Positions 12,258 through 18,281 of a stretch of DNA of 18,344 nucleotides are shown piece after piece. Made by a program: the position numbers and the translations under genes. The DNA comes from Nanobdellota archaeon (GTDB taxonomy: Archaea; Nanobdellota; Nanobdellia; SCGC-AAA011-G17; GW2011-AR17). The DNA lies in the NCBI GenBank assembly GCA_030018575.1, contig JASEIA010000005.1:9867-28210 (forward strand), written 5' to 3'. Position 1 is the first letter of the stretch; every line of letters starts with the position of its first letter. The notes beneath the pieces were generated by a model. It had not been told where the DNA came from. It did no database searches and was given only the letters and a program-made list of their open reading frames with translations.

Positions 12258-12802
12258 TGATAGAGGAAAGAAGGCTTAAGAAGGAAGTAAAAATCCCGGA
12301 AGGGGTTTCAGTTGCTGCTGAAGGCGGGTTTATCACAGTAAAAGGCCCGAAAGGCGAGATTAAGAAAAAAATGTTTGACCCCAATGTTGCAATAGCAGTT
12401 GCAGATGGAAAAGTGCTTCTTTCGCCAAAGAAAATGACAAAAACGCAGAAGATGCTTATCAATACTTATGTTTCGCACATAAAAAACATGATGTCAGGGG
12501 TGCAGAATGCATACCAATATAAAATGAAAGTGTGCTCAAGCCACTTCCCAATATCAGTTTCAGTGGACGGCTCAACAGTTGTAATCAAGAACTTTTTCGG
12601 CGAGAAGACAGCAAGAAAGGCAAAGATAGTGCATGGCGTGAAGGTTGAGGCAAAGGGAGACATTGTCACGGTCACAGGCGTTGACATTGAGGCAGTCGGC
12701 CAGACATGCACCAACATAGAGCTTGCAGTCAGAATTACAAACAGGGACAGGAGAGTATTCCAGGACGGAGTATGGCTCTTTGAGAAAGGGAGAGTCGCTT
12801 AA
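12257..12802 (+). CDS. rpl6: Large subunit ribosomal protein L6 (uL6)
   Basis: 181 residues, the archaeal norm. It has two similar alpha/beta domains and binds 23S rRNA near the sarcin-ricin loop and factor site. The first domain has IPEGVSVAAEGGFITVKGPKGEI; the second has FPISVSVDGSTVVIKNFFGEKTARKAKIVHGVKVEAKGDIVTVTGVDIEAVGQTCTNIELAVRITNRDRRVFQDGVWL, with the archaeal ending N-x-D-x-R-x-F-Q-D-G-[IV]-[YW]. TGATG overlap with rps8. One base after its TAA begins repeat R7. Confidence 0.96.
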   Translation: MIEERRLKKEVKIPEGVSVAAEGGFITVKGPKGEIKKKMFDPNVAIAVADGKVLLSPKKMTKTQKMLINTYVSHIKNMMSGVQNAYQYKMKVCSSHFPISVSVDGSTVVIKNFFGEKTARKAKIVHGVKVEAKGDIVTVTGVDIEAVGQTCTNIELAVRITNRDRRVFQDGVWLFEKGRVA

Positions 12803-12856
12803 AATGGTCTGCGAACGAAGTAAGTGGACATTTGAACGGAACGGAGTGAAGTGAAA
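12803..12856 (+). repeat. Short repeat copy R7 between L6 and L32e
   Basis: The whole 54-base spacer is two family cores without long hairpins: TCTGCGAACGAAGTAAGTG (12808-12826) and GAACGGAACGGAGTGAAGTGAAA at the 3' end, with GGAGTGA as the Shine-Dalgarno site of rpl32e. ATG 12804 starts a 16-codon frame MVCERSKWTFERNGVK ending at TGA 12852-12854, 2 bases before the L32e ATG. Its first five residues equal those of the mini-ORF in R5. Confidence 0.75.
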
Positions 12857-13429
12857 ATGGAAAAATTGCTCGCGATCAAGAAAAGCATTAACAGGAGAAG
12901 GCCCAAGTTCGTAAGGCAGGAAGGAACAAGCAAGAGAATGCTCCAAAAAGTGGGCTGGAGAAAGCCGAAGGGATACCATTCAAAGATAAGAAGGAAGTTT
13001 GCAGGGCACAGGAAGATGCCGAATGCAGGATACAGGAGCCCTGCGCTTGTAAGGGGGCTTAACATGCAGGGACTGAAGCCGGTGCTTGTCCAGAATGTTG
13101 CAGAAGCAGCTGCGCTGGTTGCAAAAACAGACGCTGCAATAATTGCAAAAGTCGGCAAGAAGGCAAGAGTTGAAATCCTTAAGAAGCTGGTTGAGGCAAA
13201 AGTAAAGATACTGAACATACTCAACCCTGAAAAATTCATAGCTGATGTCGAGGCTGAAGTAAAGAAAAGAAAGGACGAGAAAAAGGCAAAGGAAGAGAAG
13301 AAAAAGAAGTCAAAGGAAGAAAGCCTCAAGAAAGCGGCTGAAAAGAAGGAAACAGAAGAAAAATCAGAGGAAGACAAGAAGAAGGAGCAGGCTGAGGAGC
13401 AGAGAAAAGTGCTCGCGCAGCCGCAGTGA
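12857..13429 (+). CDS. rpl32e: Large subunit ribosomal protein L32e (eL32) with charged tail
   Basis: 190 residues; archaeal and eukaryal only. The core is RRRPKFVRQEGTSKRMLQKVGWRKPKGYHSKIRRKFAGHRKMPNAGYRSPALVRGL (13-67), followed by KPVLVQNVAEAAALVAKTDAAIIAKVGKKARVEILKKLVEAKVKILN (74-120). From about residue 131 to 190 a Lys/Glu coil (KKRKDEKKAKEEKKKKS and so on) is added, as in S3 and L22 of this genome. It binds the 50S solvent side. A GTG at 12851 is also in frame; the ATG at 12857 after GGAGTGA is preferred. Confidence 0.95.
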   Translation: MEKLLAIKKSINRRRPKFVRQEGTSKRMLQKVGWRKPKGYHSKIRRKFAGHRKMPNAGYRSPALVRGLNMQGLKPVLVQNVAEAAALVAKTDAAIIAKVGKKARVEILKKLVEAKVKILNILNPEKFIADVEAEVKKRKDEKKAKEEKKKKSKEESLKKAAEKKETEEKSEEDKKKEQAEEQRKVLAQPQ

Positions 13430-13477
13430 TTAAAATGATGCGAGCAAAACGAGTGTCATTTCGAACGGAGTGAGAAA
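13430..13477 (+). repeat. Short repeat copy R8 between L32e and L19e
   Basis: The 48-base spacer has a 5' core ATGCGAGCAAAACGAGTG (13438-13455) and a 3' core TCGAACGGAGTGAGAAA ending at the L19e ATG, which again contributes GGAGTGA as ribosome binding site. ATG 13435 opens a 12-codon frame that stops at TGA 13471-13473 within GGAGTGAG, 4 bases before the next ATG. Confidence 0.7.
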
Positions 13478-13984
13478 ATGAACCTGACAAACAAGAAAAG
13501 GATGGCGGCAAGGCTGCTTAAGGCGGGGGAATCAAGGATTTGGTTTGACCCTGAGAGGCTTGCTGAGATAAAGAAAGCAATCACAAAGGCAGACATAAGA
13601 AGGCTCATACAGGATTATGCAATCCAGGCAAAGCCCGCTACAGGGGTTTCAAGGTTCAGGGCAAGAAAGATTGCAACACAGAAAAGGAAGGGAAGGCGGC
13701 AGGGAGAAGGCTCAAAGAAAGGAACATTCAGGGCAAGGCTGCCAAAGAAGCAGGAATGGATGGCAAAGATAAGGTCGCAGAGGTTTTTCCTCAAGGACCT
13801 GAAAGACAAGGAGCTTGTAAAGCCGTCTGACTACAGGAAGCTTTACCTTATGTGCAAGGGCAGCTTTTTCAGGAGCATAAGGCATATAAAGCTGTACATG
13901 GAAGAGCACAACATGTTTGCCAAGAAGGAGAAAAGAGGGTCTGCGAACAAAGAGAGTGTGCCATCGAACGAGGGAGCGAAGTGA
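13478..13984 (+). CDS. rpl19e: Large subunit ribosomal protein L19e (eL19) with a repeat-derived tail
   Basis: 168 residues; the family is archaeal/eukaryal. It binds 23S rRNA and reaches across to the 30S in bridge B6. LTNKKRMAARLLKAGESRIWFDPERLAEIKKAITKADIRRLI (3-44) is the family start, then SRFRARKIATQKRKGRRQGEGSKKGTFRARLPKKQEWMAKIRSQR and LYLMCKGSFFRSIRHIKLYMEEHNM. Archaeal proteins usually end about here, near 150. The last 17 residues (KRGSANKESVPSNEGAK) are encoded by repeat copy R9. The ATG at 13478 follows GGAGTGAGAAA. Confidence 0.96.
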   Translation: MNLTNKKRMAARLLKAGESRIWFDPERLAEIKKAITKADIRRLIQDYAIQAKPATGVSRFRARKIATQKRKGRRQGEGSKKGTFRARLPKKQEWMAKIRSQRFFLKDLKDKELVKPSDYRKLYLMCKGSFFRSIRHIKLYMEEHNMFAKKEKRGSANKESVPSNEGAK

Positions 13985-13986
13985 GA
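13939..13986 (+). repeat. Repeat copy R9 forming the rpl19e 3' end and the rpl18 ribosome binding site
   Basis: GGTCTGCGAACAAAGAGAGTGTG and CATCGAACGAGGGAGCGAAGTGAGA match the two cores of the intergenic copies (R4 begins GGTCTGCGAACAAAGTGAGTGTG; 22 of 23 bases agree). Here the upstream gene has no stop before the element, so L19e runs through it and stops at TGA 13982-13984, 2 bases before the L18 ATG, the same end point as the mini-ORFs of the other copies. Confidence 0.8.
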
Positions 13987-14484
13987 ATGAAGCACAGGAA
14001 AAGATTCATACCTTTCAGGAGAAAGCTGGAAGGAAAAACAGACTACAGGAAAAGGCTTGCACTATTGAAATCAGGAAAGCCGAGGCTTGTTGTAAGAAGG
14101 TCCATTAACAATATCACGGCGCAGATTATAATGTATGAAACAGAAGGGGACAAGGTTCTTGTTTCCGCGCACAGCAGGGAGCTCCTGAAGCTCGGCTGGA
14201 AAGGAAGAAGGAGAAACATACCGGCTGCTTATCTTGTAGGGTACCTTTGCGGAACAAAGGCTAAAAAGGCAAGAGTTAGCGAAGCAATATTTGATTCAGG
14301 GCTTTACACAACAGTGAAAGGCTCTGTTATTTATGCCTTACTTAAGGGCGCGTTGGATGCAGGGCTTAATGTGCCTCACAGCGGCGAGGTTTTGCCTCCC
14401 GACGACAGAATAAAGGGAAAGCATATAAAGGCAGGAATCGCTGATTTTGAAGCTGTCAAGAAGAAGATAGGGGAGAAAAGATGA
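13987..14484 (+). CDS. rpl18: Large subunit ribosomal protein L18 (uL18)
   Basis: 165 residues from the ATG at 13987; the open frame to 13852 lies inside rpl19e. With L5 it carries 5S rRNA into the central protuberance. FRRKLEGKTDYRKRLALLKSGKPRLVVRRSINNITAQII (10-48) is the archaeal signature, followed by LLKLGWKGRRRNIPAAYLVGYLCGTKAKKARVSEAIFDSGLY and the GALDAGLNVPHSGEVLPPDDRIKGKHI block. It overlaps rps5 by 4 bases. Translation would start from the AAGTGAGA end of repeat R9. Confidence 0.96.
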   Translation: MKHRKRFIPFRRKLEGKTDYRKRLALLKSGKPRLVVRRSINNITAQIIMYETEGDKVLVSAHSRELLKLGWKGRRRNIPAAYLVGYLCGTKAKKARVSEAIFDSGLYTTVKGSVIYALLKGALDAGLNVPHSGEVLPPDDRIKGKHIKAGIADFEAVKKKIGEKR

Positions 14485-15242
14485 TGAAGAAGCGAAAGAA
14501 AGGCTCAAGGGATGAGATAACAGGAATATCCAAGGAAAAGGAATTTGATCCCAGCGCATGGCAGCCGAAGACTGAAATTGGAAGAAAAGTCAAGGCAGGC
14601 GAAATCACAGACTTGGACACAATTCTTGATTCAGGAAGAAGAATACTTGAGCCGCAGATTGTTGACATGCTGGTTAAGGGCCTGCAGGTTGACTTCCTTG
14701 AGATAGGGCAGTCAAAGGGCAAGTTCGGCGGCGGAAAAAGAACAATTTGGAGGACAACCCAGAAAAAGACAAAGGAAGGAAACAAGCCCAAGTTCACTGC
14801 AATGGCAATTGTCGGAAACAAGGACGGATATGTTGGAATAGGAATGGGCAAGGCAAAAGAGACAATGCCTGCAAAGGAAAAGGCAATAAGGCAGGCAAAG
14901 CTTAACATAATCAAAATTAAGAGGGGCTGCGGCTCGTGGGCATGCAACTGCAGGGAGCCGCATTCATTGCCGTTTGCTGTCAGGGGCAAGAACGGCTCGT
15001 CTGACATGACTATAATGCCCGCGCCGAAGGGAACAGGGCTTTGCGCGCAAAGCGAGTGCAGGAAAATGCTTGCAATCGCAGGCGTAAGGGATGTATATTC
15101 ACAGACAAAAGGGCAGACAGTCACAAGGGTAAACCTTACACTCGCCTGCTTCAAGGCGCTGCAGCAGACTGCACAGATGAAAGTAAAGAATGATTACATA
15201 GCAAAAGCAGGCATTGTTGCAGGCAGGAAGGCGGCGCAATGA
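14481..15242 (+). CDS. rps5: Small subunit ribosomal protein S5 (uS5)
   Basis: 253 residues, archaeal/eukaryal form. It lies at the mRNA entry site and helps decoding accuracy and helicase action. WQPKTEIGRKVKAGEITDLDTIL precedes the double-stranded RNA-binding domain (TAMAIVGNKDGYVGIGMGKAKETMPAKEKAIRQAKLN, about 112-148); IKIKRGCGSWACNCREPHSLPFAVRGKNGSSDMTIMPAPKGTGL leads into the C-terminal domain. Residues 188-193 (CAQSEC) replace the variable archaeal stretch usually written V-A-G-E-V-A; their DNA (15042-15059) resembles the core of the hairpin repeat. ATGA overlaps with L18 and L30. Confidence 0.96.
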   Translation: MMKKRKKGSRDEITGISKEKEFDPSAWQPKTEIGRKVKAGEITDLDTILDSGRRILEPQIVDMLVKGLQVDFLEIGQSKGKFGGGKRTIWRTTQKKTKEGNKPKFTAMAIVGNKDGYVGIGMGKAKETMPAKEKAIRQAKLNIIKIKRGCGSWACNCREPHSLPFAVRGKNGSSDMTIMPAPKGTGLCAQSECRKMLAIAGVRDVYSQTKGQTVTRVNLTLACFKALQQTAQMKVKNDYIAKAGIVAGRKAAQ

Positions 15243-15709
15243 AACGAATAGCCATTGTCCGCGTTCACGGAAATGCAAAGCTCAGGCACGATGTTGTAAA
15301 AACATTTGATCTTTTGAGACTTTACAGAAAGCATACATGCATTGTAGTTCCTTCGACACCAGGCTATGCAGGCATGATAAGAATGGTAAAGGACTTTGTA
15401 ACATGGGGGGAGATTTCACCTTCTGTTTTCAGGAAGATGCTTGAGAAAAGGGGAAAGCTGCCCGGGAACAAGCCTTTGACTGAAGCTTATTTGAAAGACA
15501 AGCTAAAGATGGGTTTTGATGATTTTGTGAAAGCTTATTTTGAAGGCAAGAAGGAATTGAAGGATGTTCCAGGGCTAAAGCCGTTCTTCAAATTATCACC
15601 GCCTCTTAAAGGATTTGAAAGAAAGGGAATAAAAGCGCCTTTCAGCATGGGCGGGGCTTTGGGCTACAGGAAAGACCTTATTAACGAATTGCTGGAGAGA
15701 ATGATATGA
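15239..15709 (+). CDS. rpl30: Large subunit ribosomal protein L30 (uL30)
   Basis: 156 residues, the long archaeal form of L30/eukaryal L7. It binds 23S rRNA near 5S rRNA. RIAIVRVHGNAKLRHDVVKTFDLLRLYRKHTCIVVPSTPGYAGMIRMVKDFVTWGEI gives the I-x-[RK]-x-x-D/x-L-[NR]-L-x-[RK] and G-M-[IL]-x-x-V-[KE]-[DN]-[FY]-[VI]-T-[WY]-G-E-I blocks. FKLSPPLKGFERKGIKAPFSMGGALGYRKDLINELLERMI is the expected archaeal end. 4-base overlaps with rps5 and rpl15. Confidence 0.96.
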   Translation: MKRIAIVRVHGNAKLRHDVVKTFDLLRLYRKHTCIVVPSTPGYAGMIRMVKDFVTWGEISPSVFRKMLEKRGKLPGNKPLTEAYLKDKLKMGFDDFVKAYFEGKKELKDVPGLKPFFKLSPPLKGFERKGIKAPFSMGGALGYRKDLINELLERMI

Positions 15710-16182
15710 CAGTCAACAAGCGAAAGAAAAATACAAGGTACCGCGGAAGCAAGACCCACGGCTGCGGCTCAATGAAGAAAAGGAGAGGGGCTGGAAATCG
15801 CGGAGGCACAGGAATGGCCGGCTCTGGAAAGAGGGCGCAGTCAAAGAAGCCGACGATTTTAAAATTGTATGGAAATGACTATTTTGGAAAGCACGGATTT
15901 AAGCGGACAATGACCGAGCATTTCAGGGCAGTCAACATCGTGTTCCTTGAAGAGAAGTTTGATGAATTGGTTGCAGACGGCAAGATGAAGGTTGTCAATG
16001 GAATGCACGAGATTGATTTGGCTTCTGTTCATGCTGACAAGCTTTTAGGCTCTGGAAAGCCTTCAAGGAAATACAGGATTAAGGCTAAAATGGTTTCTGC
16101 AGGCGCTGCAGAGAAGATAAAGGCGGCTGGCGGAGAAGTCGTTGCTGAAGAGTCTTCTGAAGAGAAAGAAGAAAAGCAGTAA
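15706..16182 (+). CDS. rpl15: Large subunit ribosomal protein L15 (uL15)
   Basis: 158 residues. It is a late-assembly 50S protein. TRYRGSKTHGCGSMKKRRGAGNRGGTGMAGSGKRAQSKK (10-48) is the archaeal L15 N-terminus; YFGKHGFKR is the next conserved patch, and LLGSGKPSRKYRIKAKMVSAGAAEKIKAAGGEVV (111-145) carries the C-terminal fold. An acidic end follows (EESSEEKEEKQ). Last ribosomal gene in the run; secY has its own promoter after a 216-base gap. Confidence 0.96.
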   Translation: MTVNKRKKNTRYRGSKTHGCGSMKKRRGAGNRGGTGMAGSGKRAQSKKPTILKLYGNDYFGKHGFKRTMTEHFRAVNIVFLEEKFDELVADGKMKVVNGMHEIDLASVHADKLLGSGKPSRKYRIKAKMVSAGAAEKIKAAGGEVVAEESSEEKEEKQ

Positions 16183-16219
16183 AAATTTATTCTTATAATC
16201 TCTTAATCTGAATTCATGC

Positions 16220-16273
16220 GGCAGCTCTGCGAGCGAAGCGAGTGGAGATTCGAACGGAGTGAGAAATCTCTGC
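16220..16273 (+). repeat. Repeat copy R10 between L15 and secY (plus orientation)
   Basis: TCTGCGAGCGAAGCGAGTGG and TTCGAACGGAGTGAGAAA match the two family cores. GAGATT (16245-16250) and AATCTC (16265-16270) form a stem with the 3' core in the loop. It stands opposite copy R11, 24-30 bases away. No ribosome binding role is visible here since no gene starts nearby. Confidence 0.7.
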
Positions 16274-16296
16274 CTTTCTATCTTATTTGTTTCAAA

Positions 16297-16350
16297 AAGC
16301 TTTCTCACTATCGTTCGAAACTTCCCGCTCGTATGACTCGCAGAAAGCTT
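16297..16350 (-). repeat. Repeat copy R11 (minus orientation), abutting the secY promoter
   Basis: Outer inverted arms AAGCTTTCT (16297-16305) and AGAAAGCTT (16342-16350), 9 bp. Read on the minus strand, between the arms: GCGAGTCATACGAGCGGG and TTTCGAACGATAGTGAG, the two family cores. The right arm ends in the first two bases of the secY TATA box, as in copies R1 and R2. Confidence 0.65.
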
Positions 16351-16393
16351 TAAATATCCTCACACTCTTCTTTCCTTGAATCTTACCGGTGAT
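16349..16393 (+). promoter_or_regulatory. secY promoter and ribosome binding site
   Basis: TTTAAATA (16349-16356) is a consensus archaeal TATA box with AGAAAGC upstream as BRE. Initiation is expected near 16378-16382, giving a leader of about 20 nt. GGTGAT (16389-16394 region, within ACCGGTGATATG) matches the archaeal anti-Shine-Dalgarno and lies 5-6 bases before the TTG at 16399, which selects that codon as start. Confidence 0.65.
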
Positions 16394-16398
16394 ATGAA

Positions 16399-17805
16399 TT
16401 GAACTTTGACAAAATACTCATGAACCTGCCTGAGGTCAAGGGGCCCCTGCAGAAGCATCTTCCTTTCAAGGAAAAATTAAAATGGACTGGAATTATTTTA
16501 GTATTATTCTTTCTTTTAGGCTTAGCCCCGTTATACGGATTAGGCGTTAATGCACTTCAGCAGTTTGAGCAATTATCCATTATATTAGGCGCAACCTTTG
16601 GCTCACTGGCAACTTTAGGCATAGGGCCTTTGGTTACCGCCTCAATCGTCCTGCAGTTATTGAACGGCTCAGGCATAATGAAGTTTGATCTGACAACTTC
16701 TGAAGGAAAAAAGAGGTTTCAGGGATTGCAGAAACTGCTGGGAATATTCTTCATATTCTTTGAAGGCGCTATTTACGTATTCCTCGGGGGATTATTGCCT
16801 GCGCAGACACTGGATCCTGCAACATACAGGGCGATGGAGTTTTTGCTGGTTGGGCAGATTGTATTGGGCGGGCTTATGATACTTTTCATGGACGATGTAA
16901 CGTCAAAGTGGGGATTTGGCTCCGGAATCAGCCTGTTTATAGCTGCAGGCGTTTCACAGGAAATAATAATCAAGGCATTCAGCCCATTGACAACTTCAGG
17001 CATATTCGCATTCGGAAGCTCGCAGCCTCCGATTGGAAAAGTCTGGGTATTCTTCATGTCATTGATGAGCAGGAATCCGACAGGGGCTGCACTGGCTCTT
17101 GCTGCAATAATCGCGACAGCGGTTGTGTTTGCATTGTCTGTTTACGCTCAGTCAATGAAGGTTCAGATTCCGCTGTCTTTCGGGAGAATAAGGGGGCACG
17201 GCATAAGGTGGCCCCTGCACTTTATTTACACTTCAAACATTCCGGTCATACTTGTTGCCGCGCTGATGGCAAACATCCAGCTGTGGGCGAGATTATTACA
17301 GAACTGGGGGCATCCTATTCTGGGGACATTCACAGGCAATACTCCCGCTTCAGGGCTTGTTGCATGGATTAATCCGCCTAATCTTGTTGAAGGCATAATA
17401 ACAGGAAGCTTTGCAGGCATTGACATGGCGCATGCGTTCGTATATATACTTTTCATGGTTATCGGCGCAATAATATTCTCGATATTCTGGGTGCAGACAG
17501 CCGGCATGGATGCGCGCAGCCAGGCAAAGCAGATTCTCGCATCCGGACTGCAGATTCCCGGATTCAGGAGGGATGAGAGGATACTTGAGCACATTCTTAA
17601 CAGGTACATATGGCCATTGACAATAATGGGGGCTGCATTGGTCGGCTTGCTTGCTTCAACAGCTGACCTGCTTGGGGCATTGTCAAGGGGGACAGGCATT
17701 TTGCTTGCAGTCATGATTATTTACAGGATGTATGAGGACATTGCAAAGCAGCACATGATGGACATGCACCCTGCATTGAGAAAGATGATGGGCGGAAGCG
17801 AGTAA
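16399..17805 (+). CDS. secY: Protein translocase subunit SecY (Sec61 alpha)
   Basis: 468 residues, ten membrane segments, the central channel of the Sec translocon in the cytoplasmic membrane. An N-terminal amphipathic part (HLPFKEKLKWT) leads into TM1 (30-50). The plug region follows (about 54-66), then GIGPLVTASIVLQLL (74-88), KRFQGLQKLLGIFF, WGFGSGISLFIAAGVSQEI (171-189), the cytoplasmic loop QSMKVQIPLSFGRIRGHGIRWPLHFIYTSNIPVIL (251-285), and TM10 with GTGILLAVMIIYRMYEDI (431-448), all family hallmarks. The TTG start at 16399 is favoured by GGTGAT upstream; the first in-frame ATG (16420) has no such site. An out-of-frame ATG at 16394 reads only two codons. Confidence 0.96.
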   Translation: MNFDKILMNLPEVKGPLQKHLPFKEKLKWTGIILVLFFLLGLAPLYGLGVNALQQFEQLSIILGATFGSLATLGIGPLVTASIVLQLLNGSGIMKFDLTTSEGKKRFQGLQKLLGIFFIFFEGAIYVFLGGLLPAQTLDPATYRAMEFLLVGQIVLGGLMILFMDDVTSKWGFGSGISLFIAAGVSQEIIIKAFSPLTTSGIFAFGSSQPPIGKVWVFFMSLMSRNPTGAALALAAIIATAVVFALSVYAQSMKVQIPLSFGRIRGHGIRWPLHFIYTSNIPVILVAALMANIQLWARLLQNWGHPILGTFTGNTPASGLVAWINPPNLVEGIITGSFAGIDMAHAFVYILFMVIGAIIFSIFWVQTAGMDARSQAKQILASGLQIPGFRRDERILEHILNRYIWPLTIMGAALVGLLASTADLLGALSRGTGILLAVMIIYRMYEDIAKQHMMDMHPALRKMMGGSE

Positions 17806-17843
17806 AAAGCAATCAGTTTGTGAAAAAAGAGGAGTGAGAATTT

Positions 17844-18263
17844 ATGGCTGAAGAATTTGACGGCGTTGTTGCGATTGTATACAGGCGCGGAAGGCCTGAC
17901 AAGTTTGTCCTTGTGCAGAACAGGAAAACAGGAAATGTTTCTTTTCCTTCAGGCTCAAAGCTTAGCGCTGAAGCTTCTGCAGCAGACACAATGGCTTTTG
18001 TTGTAACGCAGCAGACAGGATTAAAGCCAGAAGAGTACGAAGCAAAGCAGATTCCGCTTGGCTATGAGTTTGTTGCTTACAATGGAACTAAGGCAGAAAG
18101 GACAAGGCAGCTTGTTTTCCTTGTCGAGACGCTCAATACCACAAGCATTCCTGCTGATTCCTTATTCAGGATAAAGGAATGGACAACTGCTGACGAGATT
18201 ATCCAGATGCTTGTAGTGAGAGAGCCAAGGCAGTTCTTTGAGAAAGCGATTAAGTTCATCTGA
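17844..18263 (+). CDS. Nudix-fold protein with a degenerate, probably inactive, Nudix box
   Basis: 139 residues. EFDGVVAIVYRRGRPDKFVLVQNRKTGNVSFPSGSK, then a helix ending TGL at 58-60, then strands and a C-terminal helix (REPRQFFEKAIKF) match the Nudix fold. The canonical G-x5-E-x7-R-E-x2-E-E-x-G box reads from G37: G-x5-E is kept (E43), but the REUxEE core is FVVTQQ (52-57), so all metal-binding glutamates of the box are lost. Catalysis of NDP-X hydrolysis is therefore unlikely; a binding or regulatory role is possible. GAGGAGTGAG lies 9-10 bases before the ATG. It follows secY by 38 bases with no visible promoter, so it is probably co-transcribed. Adenylate kinase often lies after secY in archaea. 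Confidence 0.75.
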   Translation: MAEEFDGVVAIVYRRGRPDKFVLVQNRKTGNVSFPSGSKLSAEASAADTMAFVVTQQTGLKPEEYEAKQIPLGYEFVAYNGTKAERTRQLVFLVETLNTTSIPADSLFRIKEWTTADEIIQMLVVREPRQFFEKAIKFI

Positions 18264-18281
18264 ATCCATAAAGGCGTCTGC

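Noticed and set aside
503..16350. CRISPR array
   Set aside because: The repeats are not regularly spaced, contain their own hairpins of varied sequence, and no cas gene is present.
16216..16353. 45-codon frame starting MRQLCERSEW between L15 and secY
   Set aside because: It is wholly made of repeats R10 and R11, has no ribosome binding site, and ends inside the secY TATA box. Kept only as a note because other copies also stay open.
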